Positions 10,226 through 19,575 of a stretch of 64,000 nt of DNA are shown one piece after another. Position 1 is the first letter of the stretch. Each line of letters starts with the position of its first letter. The position numbers and the translations under genes were made by a program. The notes beneath the pieces are model-generated. The model did not search any database, was not told the origin of the DNA, and saw only the letters and a program-made list of their open reading frames with translations. The stretch is from Bacillus fungorum. Its GTDB lineage: Bacteria > Bacillota > Bacilli > Bacillales > Bacillaceae_G. Location of the stretch: NCBI RefSeq assembly GCF_002746455.1, contig NZ_NWUW01000010.1, positions 1-64,000 of the forward strand. Reading direction: 5' to 3'.

Positions 10226-10771
10226 CTATTTTTGTAATTTTATTTCAGCAATCGCTTTATACTTCGGTGTCTCCTTCACGTGAGATTCGTATAAAGTAAT
10301 CGTATCCGCTTGAAATAATATTTCAGGCACTTCCTTTATATGTTCTAAATCAAACTTTTCTTCTCCTACCCATTTACGGGCAACAGTAATATGCGGATGA
10401 TACGGGCGCGTTTCTAAAGAAAATCCATTCCCTTCACAAATAGCATGTACTTGCTTTTGTAACTCGAACAAATCGTGATTCTCACTTACCTTCGCCCAAA
10501 AAATACGTGGCCTATCTTCCATACCGAACGTTGAAAATCCTTTTAATATAAACGATAGTTCCTTTGTTTCTGTGAGTGTTTGTAATCCATTCTTTATTCC
10601 TTTTAACTGTTCCTCTGTCGCACTCCCTAAAAATGAAAGGGTAATATGATAGTCTTCTTTATGTACCCATGAACGAAATGGTAAGTCCTCTTTCATTTCC
10701 TCTTTATAGTTAGACAGCACTTCTTTTATATGATTTGGTAACGTGATTGCGACAAAATAATGCGGCTCCAT
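10226..10771 (-). CDS. thpR: RNA 2',3'-cyclic phosphodiesterase (ThpR/LigT family)
   Basis: This protein of about 181 residues belongs to the 2H phosphoesterase superfamily. It has both catalytic HxT motifs, HITLSF and HITVAR, about 85 residues apart. Members hydrolyse 2',3'-cyclic phosphodiester ends of RNA and can ligate tRNA halves in vitro. The B. subtilis equivalent is YtlP. The ATG at 10771 lies at ideal distance from AAGGAGA; an ATG two codons earlier is too close to it. It lies between pullulanase and pepV in the minus-strand block. Confidence 0.9.
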   Translation of the reverse strand: MEPHYFVAITLPNHIKEVLSNYKEEMKEDLPFRSWVHKEDYHITLSFLGSATEEQLKGIKNGLQTLTETKELSFILKGFSTFGMEDRPRIFWAKVSENHDLFELQKQVHAICEGNGFSLETRPYHPHITVARKWVGEEKFDLEHIKEVPEILFQADTITLYESHVKETPKYKAIAEIKLQK

Positions 10772-10874
10772 GTACATCTTCTCCTTCTTTCTATTGTTGC
10801 TTTTCTTTCTTATCTCATTCAGATAAAAAGAAGCCGCCCTCCAAAATAGAGAGCGGTCATTATTTATATATCCA

Positions 10875-12281
10875 TTATTTCGCTAATTCATGAATCGCTT
10901 GTGCGTAAATTGCTGTCGCTTTTAATAAGTCTTCAATTTCAATATACTCATCTTTTTGATGCGCAAGTTCTTCTTTTCCAGGGAACAATGGGCCAAATGC
11001 AACACCAGCTCTTAATGAACGAGCGTAAGTACCACCGCCGATTGCTAATAGTTCTGCTTTTTCACCTGTTTGTTCTTCGTATACACGCTGCAACGTACGA
11101 ATTAATACGTGGTCTTTATCAACGTGATGCGGGCGAGAGTTCGAATAGTCTGCTACTGCAAATCCATGAGTACCAACGTATTCTTTTAACTTTCCAATCA
11201 TTTCTTCAAAGTTAGTCGTAACCGGATAACGTACATTTAATCCTAAATTACCACCATCCTCTTTCGTATAAGAAAGGCGACCAACATTCACTGTTAACGG
11301 TCCACTAACTTCATCTTTATAAGCGATAGTAGCCTTTTCGCCAAAAATATCACCAGTAAATGTTTCTGTTGCAAACGTTGCAAATGCATTCGCTTTTCCA
11401 TCAAGAGCAACTGTAGTTAAGAAGTTTGCCAGTAATAAACCTGCATTTTCTCCTTTTTCAGGAGTAGATCCGTGAGCTGAAATCCCTTTAATTTGCAATG
11501 TCACCGTATTACCTTCTACAATTGCTTCACCTATTTTTTTAGCAGTTTGTAAATACTCTTCATATGCTACTGTAAGTGCATTTACATCTTCTCCTGTAAT
11601 AATCGCTTCTGCAAAATCAGGAACCATATTTAAACGACGACCTGATTCAAATGAAACAAGTTCATATGTACCTTTCTTCTCTTCACTACCATTTTGCACA
11701 ACTTGTATATCAGAAATTCCTTTTTCTGCATTAATAATCGGAAAGTCCGCGTCTGGCGCAAAACCGATTGTTGGCATTTCTTCGTTTTTAAAGTAGTGAT
11801 CTACACATTTCCAATTGCTTTCCTCATCTGTTCCTAAAATCATACGAACGCGTTTTGAAAGAGGTAAACCTAATTCTTTCACAATTTTCATTGCATAATA
11901 AGCTGCCATCGTTGGGCCTTTATCGTCAATTGCACCACGTGCAAAAATCTTCCCATCACGAATATCTGCACTATATGCAGGAGTCGTCCAGCCATCTCCT
12001 TCTGGTACAACATCAACGTGACAAAGAATACCTACTAATTCTTCTCCTTGTCCCATTTCAAGATGACCCGCATACCCTTCTAAATTTTTAGAAGTAAAGC
12101 CTTCCGTTTCTCCTTTATGTAACATGAAAGATAAAGCTTTTTCTACACCTTCACCGAATGGTGCGCCCTCTTTCGCCGATTCTTCTTCCCATACACTTTT
12201 AATTTGTAAAAATTGTTGTGTATCACGAATTAAATCATCTTTTCTTTTTGCAACTTCTTCTGTCCAATTAATTGCTGACAT
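10875..12281 (-). CDS. pepV: Dipeptidase PepV (M20 family)
   Basis: A 468-residue cytoplasmic metallopeptidase of family M20, PepV type, it releases amino acids from dipeptides. Motifs in order are LCHVDVVPEGDGW (metal His, catalytic Asp), GAIDDKGP (bridging Asp), GTDEESNW (catalytic Glu pair), FAPDADFP (metal Asp) and a C-terminal EELAHQKDE (metal His). The lid domain fills residues of about 190-385. The ATG at 12281, with GAAGGATG upstream, gives MSAINW and is preferred to a start six codons upstream. It is the B. subtilis YtjP equivalent. Confidence 0.94.
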   Translation of the reverse strand: MSAINWTEEVAKRKDDLIRDTQQFLQIKSVWEEESAKEGAPFGEGVEKALSFMLHKGETEGFTSKNLEGYAGHLEMGQGEELVGILCHVDVVPEGDGWTTPAYSADIRDGKIFARGAIDDKGPTMAAYYAMKIVKELGLPLSKRVRMILGTDEESNWKCVDHYFKNEEMPTIGFAPDADFPIINAEKGISDIQVVQNGSEEKKGTYELVSFESGRRLNMVPDFAEAIITGEDVNALTVAYEEYLQTAKKIGEAIVEGNTVTLQIKGISAHGSTPEKGENAGLLLANFLTTVALDGKANAFATFATETFTGDIFGEKATIAYKDEVSGPLTVNVGRLSYTKEDGGNLGLNVRYPVTTNFEEMIGKLKEYVGTHGFAVADYSNSRPHHVDKDHVLIRTLQRVYEEQTGEKAELLAIGGGTYARSLRAGVAFGPLFPGKEELAHQKDEYIEIEDLLKATAIYAQAIHELAK

Positions 12282-12299
12282 CACGCATCCATCCTTCAC

Positions 12300-12638
12300 T
12301 ATATTGTTTCTTTCATCATAACAAACCGAAATCTCTTATGCCATACACGAAAACTAAATACCGAACAATTGTAATGTTTCAGATATTTCCCATTAGTTTT
12401 TCTTTTATTTTTTCAAAAAAATTTGCAGGAATTTGACGTTTTACGTAGAATTTTATGTGTTAGTTGACTGACCATATATACAATGTCAACTACCAATATT
12501 TTTCTATATGAATATTTGTTAAATTTCTGTAAAATTTAAGTAGATTAAAGCATGAATTTTATCATGTAGAGTACAATGGTAGTAACGACCTTCTTTCCTG
12601 AATGGGGTCAAAAAAACTAGTAGAGGAGTGGTTTTCTC
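12300..12638. other. AT-rich intergenic region between pepV and ytzE
   Basis: This stretch holds the divergent promoters of pepV and ytzE. It is AT-rich, with no coding frame I can support. A TTGACG lies near 12432, but no well-spaced -10 element could be fixed. Just before ytzE there is a good GAGGAGTGG ribosome binding site. Confidence 0.5.
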
Positions 12639-12860
12639 TTGAAACCTACAACTACTCGTATGCTAACACGCATTAAATCAATTTATATGTACATCAATGA
12701 AAACGGAACGGTAACGACGAAAGACCTTGTAGATGAGTTCGGGATCACACCGCGAACGATACAACGTGATCTAAATGTGTTGCAGTTTAATGAACTCGTG
12801 TATAGCCCTTGCCGCGGTAAGTGGACAACAACAGGAAAGAAAGTGAGAATGACCTCATAA
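12639..12860 (+). CDS. ytzE: YtzE, short DeoR-type helix-turn-helix protein
   Basis: This 73-residue protein consists almost only of a DeoR-family winged helix-turn-helix (residues about 7-60, with TTKDLVDEFGITPRTIQRDL as core). It lacks the sugar-phosphate sensor domain of full-length DeoR regulators. It may be a stand-alone DNA-binding protein, since a gene of the same size (ytzE) occupies this position in B. subtilis; a truncation is therefore unlikely. The start TTG at 12639 follows GAGGAGTGG. The regulated genes are unknown. Confidence 0.85.
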   Translation: MKPTTTRMLTRIKSIYMYINENGTVTTKDLVDEFGITPRTIQRDLNVLQFNELVYSPCRGKWTTTGKKVRMTS

Positions 12861-12890
12861 CGAAAAATAATTGTATGTAAATAAATACAT

Positions 12891-12923
12891 ACCCCTTTCT
12901 AACTCATTAGAAAGGGGTCTTTT
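12891..12923. terminator. Bidirectional terminator ytzE/rsuA
   Basis: A 10-bp perfect stem (ACCCCTTTCT with AGAAAGGGGT) sits between convergent ytzE and rsuA. A T-rich tract follows on the plus strand. Confidence 0.8.
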
Positions 12924-12941
12924 CTGCGCCTAAAAATAGCA

Positions 12942-13670
12942 CTATTTCTCAGTATCTACTTGATATGTTTTTAACATCTCTACTTCTTCATCTGTTAGCT
13001 CTCGGTATTGTCCAAGTTCTAGCTCTTCATCTAATACTAACGGTCCCATTTCTGTTCTCTTTAGGTAGACTACTTTTTTCCCTACCGCTTCAAACATACG
13101 CTTTACTTGATGGAACTTTCCTTCTGTAATAACAAGCTCGATTTCAGAGATTTCATCGCTTTTTAATACTGTAAGTGCACCTGGCTTTGTTTCATAGCCA
13201 TCATCTAAAATAACACCTTTAGCAAACTCTTTTACATCCTCTTCTGTTACTACTCCTGCAACGTGTGCATAATATTTTTTCGGCACATGCTTTTTTGGAG
13301 ATAACAATTGATGTGATAACTTCCCGTCATTTGTTATCAATAAGAAACCTTCCGTATCAATATCAAGTCGTCCAACTGGGAACGGATCAAAGATTGCATC
13401 TTCTAACTCTAATAAATCTATTACCGTTTCATGGTTATCATCTTCTGTCGCTGAAATAACGCCTTGTGGTTTATGCATCATTAAGTAAACAAACTCTTTA
13501 TATTCCACAACTTCTCCGTGAATCATAACTTCTTGTTCTTCTACATTTACATGAACCTTTGCATCTTTCACTGGCGTTCCATCAATTTTCACAACGCCGT
13601 CTTTCAATAATTTCTTTACTTCTTTTCTACTTCCATATCCCATATTTGCTAATAATTTATCTAATCTCAC
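12942..13670 (-). CDS. rsuA: 16S rRNA pseudouridine synthase (RsuA family)
   Basis: The 242-residue enzyme isomerises a uridine in 16S rRNA to pseudouridine (U516 in Escherichia coli numbering for RsuA). An N-terminal S4 RNA-binding domain (residues 1-60) is followed by the catalytic domain. The catalytic Asp lies in GRLDIDTEGFLLITNDG, and the C-terminal EGKFHQVKRMF is typical. I prefer the GTG at 13670 (product MRLDKLL) because AAGGTGA lies at good distance; the GTG three codons upstream overlaps the Shine-Dalgarno. B. subtilis has ytzG here, next to ytgP. Confidence 0.92.
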   Translation of the reverse strand: MRLDKLLANMGYGSRKEVKKLLKDGVVKIDGTPVKDAKVHVNVEEQEVMIHGEVVEYKEFVYLMMHKPQGVISATEDDNHETVIDLLELEDAIFDPFPVGRLDIDTEGFLLITNDGKLSHQLLSPKKHVPKKYYAHVAGVVTEEDVKEFAKGVILDDGYETKPGALTVLKSDEISEIELVITEGKFHQVKRMFEAVGKKVVYLKRTEMGPLVLDEELELGQYRELTDEEVEMLKTYQVDTEK

Positions 13671-13696
13671 GTTTTTCACCTTCTTTGTTTATCATA

Positions 13697-13725
13697 GAAA
13701 AGGGGACGTAATTACGCCCCTTTTG
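13697..13725 (-). terminator. Stem-loop overlapping the ytgP stop
   Basis: An inverted repeat (AAAAGGGGACGT with ACGCCCCTTTT) incorporates the last codons and stop of ytgP. On the minus strand it is followed by TTTTCTATG, so it could reduce read-through into rsuA. Confidence 0.65.
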
Positions 13726-15364
13726 ATTTCAACTTTATTTTGAATCTATTACCAAGTTTACGTTGGATTTTCTCTAGCGCTTCTCCGCCAAATACTCTTT
13801 CAAGTACTCCTGTGCGAACCGCTAACAATCCATAAACAAGACCACCAATACCTGCACAAATCACAACTGTAATAAGAGCACCAATTCGGTCATCTGGCGA
13901 AATCATGAAGGATAGAATCCATTGCGATAATTTTACAGTAACAACCATTACAAGTGTTAGTACGGCAATTTGGAATGTTCTCTTATACACAACACCGAAT
14001 GAATAGTTTGCGTATTTTTTAATTTGTTGATTTGTGTACCAAACAGAAGCTAAGAAACCAACTGCTGTTGCTAGAATTGCCCCTACTGTACCGAAATAAC
14101 GAATAAAGATTACGTTACATACAAATTTCAAAATAACACCCATGATAAGCGCGATAATCGCATGCTTTTGTTGGTTAATGCCTTGCAGAATTGCCGCTGT
14201 TACTGTAAATAAAGCAAATAACAACGCAACCGGTGCATACCACATTAATACTTGTCCACCTAATGGATCTGAGTCGTAAAACGCAGTATAAATTGGATAT
14301 GCAAGTGATGAAATACCGACAACTGCTGGCAATGTTAAGAACATATTTGCCTGGAATGTTTGTGTAATTTGTAACTTTAAATAACGGTATTGTTTTTCAG
14401 TAAATGACTTTGTAATCGCTGGTACAAGCGTTAAACTAAACGCTGTCGCAAGTGATACAGGAATCATAATTAATTTATGTGTCCACATTGTGAAAATACC
14501 GAGAGCTCGCTCTGCAATATCTCCTTGACCAATCGCTTGCATAATTGAGTTAAATGTCAATGTATCAATTTGTTGATATAAAGGAATTGTTAACCCAATT
14601 ACAACGTAAGGAATCGCATATGCAAATAATTCTTTAAATAATTGAACGGTACTCACTGTCGATTCTGGTGCGGTTTGTTCAATTAAATATTGATCCAAAT
14701 GTTTTTTACGTTTTAACCAGTACCAAATTAATACACCGAGCGCTCCAACTGCTGAAACGAACGCAGCAAATGTCGCTACCCCAACTGCTGTCGCAACTGT
14801 ACCGCCAAGTACTTTAATAACGATAAAACTACCCGCTAATAAAAAGACGATACGAATAATTTGTTCAATAATTTGCGAAACAGTAGTCGGTCCCATCGAT
14901 TGGTGACCTTGGAAATAACCACGAATTAAACTCGCTGCCGGTACAACAATAAGCGCAAAACTTACAAGACGAATAATCGTCGTAACTTCTCCTATATTAC
15001 TGTGTACACTTTGTTTACCAAGCATTGCTTCTGCAAACAATGGCGCCGTCATGTACAGTACTAGGAACGAAAGAACTCCTGTTACTATCATCATAACCAT
15101 TCCCGAGCGGAACATTCTCCGGCTCGTTTTATAATCACCAAGCGCATTATATTTGGAAACAAATTTCGAAACAGCAAGCGGCACCCCTGCCGTTGCAATA
15201 CTTAAAAAGATCGTATATGGAATATATCCATATGTATAGAGCGTTCCGCCTTCTGTACCTACTAATGCATGAAACGGAAAGACGTAAATCATGCCTAAGA
15301 ACTTTACTAAAAATGTCCCTAACGTAACAATAAGCGTTCCGCGCAGAAATTTCGAATCGGACAT
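13712..15364 (-). CDS. ytgP: YtgP, MurJ/SpoVB-type polysaccharide flippase
   Basis: This 550-residue polytopic membrane protein of the MOP exporter superfamily has about 14 predicted helices. B. subtilis YtgP is the MurJ homologue that flips lipid II across the membrane for peptidoglycan synthesis. The N-terminal FLRGTLIVTLGTFLVKFLG and the basic C-terminal tail (RKLGNRFKIKLKSKGA) are as expected. The ATG follows GTAGGAGGA. The 3' end merges with a stem-loop. SpoVB paralogues are similar, but position beside ytzG/rsuA and ytfP favours YtgP. Confidence 0.92.
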   Translation of the reverse strand: MSDSKFLRGTLIVTLGTFLVKFLGMIYVFPFHALVGTEGGTLYTYGYIPYTIFLSIATAGVPLAVSKFVSKYNALGDYKTSRRMFRSGMVMMIVTGVLSFLVLYMTAPLFAEAMLGKQSVHSNIGEVTTIIRLVSFALIVVPAASLIRGYFQGHQSMGPTTVSQIIEQIIRIVFLLAGSFIVIKVLGGTVATAVGVATFAAFVSAVGALGVLIWYWLKRKKHLDQYLIEQTAPESTVSTVQLFKELFAYAIPYVVIGLTIPLYQQIDTLTFNSIMQAIGQGDIAERALGIFTMWTHKLIMIPVSLATAFSLTLVPAITKSFTEKQYRYLKLQITQTFQANMFLTLPAVVGISSLAYPIYTAFYDSDPLGGQVLMWYAPVALLFALFTVTAAILQGINQQKHAIIALIMGVILKFVCNVIFIRYFGTVGAILATAVGFLASVWYTNQQIKKYANYSFGVVYKRTFQIAVLTLVMVVTVKLSQWILSFMISPDDRIGALITVVICAGIGGLVYGLLAVRTGVLERVFGGEALEKIQRKLGNRFKIKLKSKGA

Positions 15365-15388
15365 ACAAAAATCCTCCTACATCTACAT

Positions 15389-15660
15389 AAAGTGAAACTT
15401 TAATCAGTGGGGTGTTCTTCCCCCTGATTATTAGTTGAACCAATCGGGCATTTACGGGCAGTTAATCTCCCGCTGAACTTTAAGGTGAGAGTCTTACTGT
15501 CCGTTAATGCGGGGTAAAGTGAAACTATAATTAGCGGGGAGGGTGTTCATTCCCTACTCCTTATTAGTTGAACTATTCGAGTATTTACGGACTGCCAAAC
15601 TCCCTTTTTATTTCTCTTACATCTTAAGGTTTTAGTTTTATTGCCCACAAATAGCAGGAT
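15389..15660. repeat. Two diverged copies of a dispersed B. cereus-group-type repeat
   Basis: AAAGTGAAACT starts near 15389 and again near 15517, about 128 bases apart. Each start is followed by a G-run/C-run inverted repeat, then TTATTAGTTGAAC, TCG.G.ATTTACGG.C and a TTAAGGT block. The second copy is more degraded and its stem is longer. A third, minimal relative occurs near 28830. The arrangement resembles the short intergenic repeats (bcr type) common in B. cereus-group genomes; this assignment is from memory of their general form. No gene is seen in 15365-15789. Confidence 0.7.
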
Positions 15661-15789
15661 AGTGCTGAACTCTAACTTTTGTATTGTACCACAATTCTCC
15701 CTTTAAGCAGTACTTCACTCTATTTTTCTTTTAAGGGAAAACATGCTATTCTTTTAGGCAGGAAATGTAGAAAATGAGGTCGATATATT

Positions 15790-17061
15790 ATGCATTATGA
15801 TGTTATTGTCATCGGCGGCGGGCCTTCTGGGCTAATGGCTGCAATCGGTGCTGCAGAAGAAGGCGCAAATGTCTTACTTCTTGATAAAGGAAACAAACTA
15901 GGGCGTAAACTTGCGATTTCTGGTGGCGGTCGCTGTAACGTAACGAACCGTCTACCACTTGATGAGATCGTTAAACATATACCAGGAAATGGCCGCTTTT
16001 TATACAGCGCTTTTTCTATTTTCAATAATGAAGATATTATTACATTCTTCGAAAATCTCGGTGTAAAACTGAAAGAAGAAGACCATGGCCGTATGTTCCC
16101 TGTATCAAATAAAGCACAATCGGTAGTAGACGCACTTTTAACACGATTAAAAGACTTAGGTGTAAAAATTCGTACGAATACACCTGTTGAAACGATTGAA
16201 TATGAGAACGGTCAAACGAAAGCAGTTGTACTACAAACAGGCGAAGTATTAGAAACAAATCACGTCGTTATAGCTGTTGGCGGAAAATCTGTTCCTCAAA
16301 CTGGTTCTACTGGAGACGGATATGCTTGGGCTGAAAAAGCTGGTCATACAATTACTGAGTTATTCCCAACAGAAGTACCAATCCTTTCAAACGAACCATT
16401 TATTCGTGACCGCTCCTTACAAGGTCTTGCTTTACGAGACGTAAACTTAAGTGTATTAAACCCGAAAGGAAAAGCTATCATTTCTCACAAAATGGACATG
16501 CTCTTCACTCATTTCGGCTTATCTGGTCCTGCTGCCCTTCGCTGTAGTCAATTCGTTGTGAAAGCATTGAAAAAGTTCAAAACGAATACAGTGCAAATGA
16601 GCATCGATGCATTGCCAGAAGAAAATAGTGAACAACTATTCCAGCGTATGCTAAAACAAATGAAGGAAGATCCGAAAAAAGGAATTAAAAACGTGTTAAA
16701 AGGTTATGTTCCTGAGCGTTACTTCCTATTCTTATTAGAAAAAAATGAAATTGACGGTAGTGAACAAGCTGGCCAAGTTTCTCATGAGAAGATTCGTGCA
16801 CTTGTGAAAGACTTTAAAGAATTTACTGTGAATGTAAATGGTACGCAGTCAATTGAAAAAGCATTCGTTACTGGCGGCGGTGTATCTGTTAAAGAAATTA
16901 ATCCGAAAGAAATGTCTTCTAAATTCACGAACGGCGTATATTTCTGCGGAGAAGTTCTTGATATTCACGGTTATACTGGCGGCTATAACATTACATCTGC
17001 CCTTGTTACTGGTAGAATTGCCGGAACAACAGCTGGAGAAAATGCAAAAATGCAGTATTAA
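15790..17061 (+). CDS. ytfP: YtfP, HI0933-family FAD-dependent oxidoreductase
   Basis: This 423-residue flavoprotein of the HI0933/BaiN-like family has an N-terminal dinucleotide-binding motif ([12 protein letters not shown], residues about 6-17). The family-specific [16 protein letters not shown] follows, and a C-terminal FAD-binding segment ([16 protein letters not shown]). The reaction of the family is not well defined; databases often call it NAD(P)/FAD-dependent oxidoreductase. It is cytoplasmic. The ATG follows AATGAGGTCG. It is divergent from ytgP across the dispersed repeats. Confidence 0.88.
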   Translation: MHYDVIVIGGGPSGLMAAIGAAEEGANVLLLDKGNKLGRKLAISGGGRCNVTNRLPLDEIVKHIPGNGRFLYSAFSIFNNEDIITFFENLGVKLKEEDHGRMFPVSNKAQSVVDALLTRLKDLGVKIRTNTPVETIEYENGQTKAVVLQTGEVLETNHVVIAVGGKSVPQTGSTGDGYAWAEKAGHTITELFPTEVPILSNEPFIRDRSLQGLALRDVNLSVLNPKGKAIISHKMDMLFTHFGLSGPAALRCSQFVVKALKKFKTNTVQMSIDALPEENSEQLFQRMLKQMKEDPKKGIKNVLKGYVPERYFLFLLEKNEIDGSEQAGQVSHEKIRALVKDFKEFTVNVNGTQSIEKAFVTGGGVSVKEINPKEMSSKFTNGVYFCGEVLDIHGYTGGYNITSALVTGRIAGTTAGENAKMQY

Positions 17062-17062
17062 A

Positions 17063-17092
17063 GAAGAAACAGGACTTCCTGTTTCTTTTTTT
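17063..17092 (+). terminator. Terminator after ytfP
   Basis: A 9-bp stem (AGAAACAGG with CCTGTTTCT) with a four-base loop is followed by TTTTTTT. Confidence 0.85.
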
Positions 17093-17104
17093 ATAGGTAC
17101 ATGA

Positions 17105-17162
17105 AATTATATCGACGATTCCCCAAATATATCAGCGATTCTATAGGATATATCGCCTTACC
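17105..17162. repeat. Cluster of ATATATCGACGATT-like motifs
   Basis: Three near-copies of TATATC(G/A)(A/G)CGATT or its inverted form occur in 55 bases between ytfP and the MFS gene. The same motif recurs near 4735-4760 and 51225-51290, always between genes. Confidence 0.6.
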
Positions 17163-17267
17163 AACGAAGAACACCAAATCCCCTCATGCTTTTTTGTTGC
17201 TTTATATACCTTAGTACCTTTATATTTTATATTGTTGAATAATTGAAAAAGGGTAAGGGGAAAACAA

Positions 17268-18704
17268 ATGAGAAAAAAAGTCATGATGTCTTTAATGCTA
17301 ATGACGTTTCTTTCTGCGGTAGAAGGAACGATTGTTAGTACAGCGATCCCTCGTATAACGAGTGATTTGTCAGGTGTCGAACTTGTTAGTTGGGTATATG
17401 CAATTTATATGCTTGCAACAGCTGTTTCGACTCCAATATACGGAAAATTGGCTGATTTATTCGGCCGTAAAAAAGTTTTGCTCATTGGAGCAGCAATCTT
17501 CTTAATCGGTTCTGCACTTTGCGGAGTCGTTACATCAATGGAACAATTAATCTTCTTCCGTGCTCTTCAAGGTATAGGCGCTGGTGCTGTTATGCCGATC
17601 ACAATGACGATTATTGGAGACCTATATAGCGAAGCGAAAGACCGCGCGAAAGCACAAGGCTGGATGAGTGCCGTTTGGGGTGTATCTGGTGTTATCGGGC
17701 CGTTAGTAGGTGGATTTTTAGTTGATTCCCTATCTTGGCGTTATATTTTCTTCTTAAACGTTCCATTTGGAATTATCGCTTGCTTAATGATTGCCATTTA
17801 CTACAAAGAATCTATTAAGCCTGCTAAGCACCATATCGACTATCTTGGTGCAACAGTATTCTCACTAAGTACAATCGCTCTACTATATGCATTATTAACA
17901 GGTAGCAGTAAGCAAAACTGGGGAGATATAACAATTATCGGTCTCTTAATCTTCGCTGTTATTTCATTCATTATCTTCTTATTCATCGAGAAAAAATCTC
18001 CGGAACCATTAATTCCGCTAGCGCTTTTCTCTAATCGTACATTATCTACAATAAACATATTAACGCTTATTGCTGGCGCAATGATCATTAGTATTACAAT
18101 GTACCTTCCAATTTGGAGCCAAGGTGTATTAGGAAAAAATGCGACAGAAGCCGGACTTATTTTAATGCCAATTCCTGTTATGTGGACATTTGGCGCTATT
18201 TTCTCTGGTAACTTAGTAGGAAAATTAAAAACGAAACAAATTATTTTACTTGGAGCTAGCATTTTATCAGTCGCTACGTTCTTATTATTTACATTATCAA
18301 CACATTCACCATCGTTCCTTATTTATGTAGCAGTCGGATTATTCGGTTTAGGAATGGGGCTTGTGACACCGATTTACATGGTAACAATTCAAGCAGCCGT
18401 ACCAGCACATACACGCGGAACAGCCGTAGGTTTAAACACATTTATTAATACATTTAGTCAAACGTTAGGTGCTGCAATATTCGGTACAATTTTCAATACG
18501 ATGATTCACGCACGCGGCATTAAAAACCTTGACCTTGTATCTAGCGGACACGGCGGAACTACAACAAATGTAGCAACCGAATCGCAATCCGCATTAGCAG
18601 CAAGTGTACACGTCATTTATATGAGTACTTTCGTATTAGCAGTATTTACATTAATTATCGCTTGGATTTTATTAAAGCCAGCTACACAAACAAGTGAGCA
18701 ATAG
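17268..18704 (+). CDS. EmrB/QacA-type MFS drug exporter (DHA2 family)
   Basis: The 478-residue protein is a major facilitator of the DHA2, 14-helix type. Motif A (GKLADLFGRKKVL) lies in loop 2-3. Motif C is seen as GVSGVIGPLVGGFL in helix 5, the antiporter signature. Such proteins export drugs or toxic metabolites in exchange for protons. Substrate cannot be read from the sequence. The ATG follows TAAGGGGAAAA. It ends at a bidirectional terminator shared with the convergent arsR-like gene. No dedicated regulator is adjacent upstream. Confidence 0.88.
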   Translation: MRKKVMMSLMLMTFLSAVEGTIVSTAIPRITSDLSGVELVSWVYAIYMLATAVSTPIYGKLADLFGRKKVLLIGAAIFLIGSALCGVVTSMEQLIFFRALQGIGAGAVMPITMTIIGDLYSEAKDRAKAQGWMSAVWGVSGVIGPLVGGFLVDSLSWRYIFFLNVPFGIIACLMIAIYYKESIKPAKHHIDYLGATVFSLSTIALLYALLTGSSKQNWGDITIIGLLIFAVISFIIFLFIEKKSPEPLIPLALFSNRTLSTINILTLIAGAMIISITMYLPIWSQGVLGKNATEAGLILMPIPVMWTFGAIFSGNLVGKLKTKQIILLGASILSVATFLLFTLSTHSPSFLIYVAVGLFGLGMGLVTPIYMVTIQAAVPAHTRGTAVGLNTFINTFSQTLGAAIFGTIFNTMIHARGIKNLDLVSSGHGGTTTNVATESQSALAASVHVIYMSTFVLAVFTLIIAWILLKPATQTSEQ

Positions 18705-18737
18705 TAAAGAGGATGACCATTTCGGTCATCCTCTTTT
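18705..18737. terminator. Bidirectional terminator MFS/ArsR
   Basis: A 13-bp perfect stem (AAAGAGGATGACC with GGTCATCCTCTTT) is flanked by A and T tracts and separates two convergent genes. Confidence 0.85.
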
Positions 18738-19060
18738 TACTCCTCATTCTCCACAATATGTTTCAGCATGGACAATTTATTATCCCAAAAACGTTCATAA
18801 TACGAGAGCCACTGTTGTAATTCCTCTAATGGTTCTGGATGCAAACGATATATCTTCTCTCTTCCGCTTTTTCTTCCGCTTACTAAATTCGCTTCCGAAA
18901 GAATATGAAGATGCTTTACAACCGCAGTACGACTCATCGGAAAATGATCCGTTATTTTGGAAATCGGTAACTCTTTGTCACTTAATAACCGTATTACTTC
19001 TCGGCGGGTTGGATCAGCAATTGCTTGAAATACATCATATTTCGCTGCTGATGAGGACAC
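18737..19060 (-). CDS. ArsR-family winged-helix repressor
   Basis: This is a 107-residue ArsR/SmtB-type regulator. The core is ADPTRREVIRLL followed by a helix-turn-helix (ISKITDHFPMSRTAVVKHLHIL) and a basic wing (GRKSGREKIYRL). It has no cysteines of the metal-sensing type, so it is probably a metal-independent, SdpR-like member. It starts with GTG directly after the TAA stop of the upstream SRPBCC gene, indicating translational coupling. ArsR-AHSA1 pairs of this kind are common. It probably autoregulates through the 14-bp direct repeats upstream of the operon. Confidence 0.9.
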   Translation of the reverse strand: MSSSAAKYDVFQAIADPTRREVIRLLSDKELPISKITDHFPMSRTAVVKHLHILSEANLVSGRKSGREKIYRLHPEPLEELQQWLSYYERFWDNKLSMLKHIVENEE

Positions 19061-19498
19061 TTAGCCTTCGACAACCTTTTTCAGTTTTTCATTTACAATC
19101 GCTACCCATCCACCGCTCATTCTATCGCGAATAATAGAGCTCTTCGCATTCGCTTTCGGAAGAATTTCATCAGGATGTTTCCAGCCGCCGTGAATTAACG
19201 TAAATTCTGTTTTATTATCTCCTAGGTCTTTCAGATTAAATGAAACAATCCAGCCATCTGTATCCCATGAAAAAGATAGATGGTTTGGTTCATCAATTTC
19301 TAACACTTTACATGGTGATGGACCAAATGGTGACTGTACATGAAATTCATGTCCTACCTCTAATACAAAATCATTTGGCATAAACCATGACGAAATCCCT
19401 TCTGCAGTTGATACTACATTCCATACTTTTTGAATAGACGCGTTAAAAACGATCGTTTGTTTAATATCATCTAATGTATTTTGTTGTTCCATTTTCAT
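19061..19498 (-). CDS. SRPBCC (AHSA1-like) domain protein
   Basis: This 145-residue protein has the START/Bet v1-like SRPBCC fold, AHSA1 subfamily. Typical features are the N-terminal [28 protein letters not shown] start, the central HLSFSWDT strand and a C-terminal helix. These proteins bind hydrophobic ligands or act as small chaperones; no ligand is known here. It is the first gene of a two-gene operon with the ArsR repressor. The ATG follows AAAGGAGAATG. It may be the ligand-handling partner of whatever the regulator senses, but that is inference. Confidence 0.87.
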   Translation of the reverse strand: MKMEQQNTLDDIKQTIVFNASIQKVWNVVSTAEGISSWFMPNDFVLEVGHEFHVQSPFGPSPCKVLEIDEPNHLSFSWDTDGWIVSFNLKDLGDNKTEFTLIHGGWKHPDEILPKANAKSSIIRDRMSGGWVAIVNEKLKKVVEG

Positions 19499-19519
19499 TC
19501 TCCTTTATTCGGCACTCAA

Positions 19520-19575
19520 ATATAACACCTTTTGGTTGTATTTAGATGATATAACACCTTTTAGTTTCATGTCAA
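19520..19575 (-). promoter_or_regulatory. SRPBCC-ArsR promoter with 14-bp direct repeats
   Basis: On the minus strand TTGACA (19570-19575) and TATATC (19548-19553) are 16 bases apart, a plausible sigma-A promoter. Two identical 14-mers, AAAAGGTGTTATAT on the minus strand, lie at 19549-19562 (overlapping the spacer and -10) and 19520-19533 (just past the expected transcription start). They are 29 bases apart, close to three helical turns. This is a good candidate operator for the ArsR protein encoded by the operon. Confidence 0.65.
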
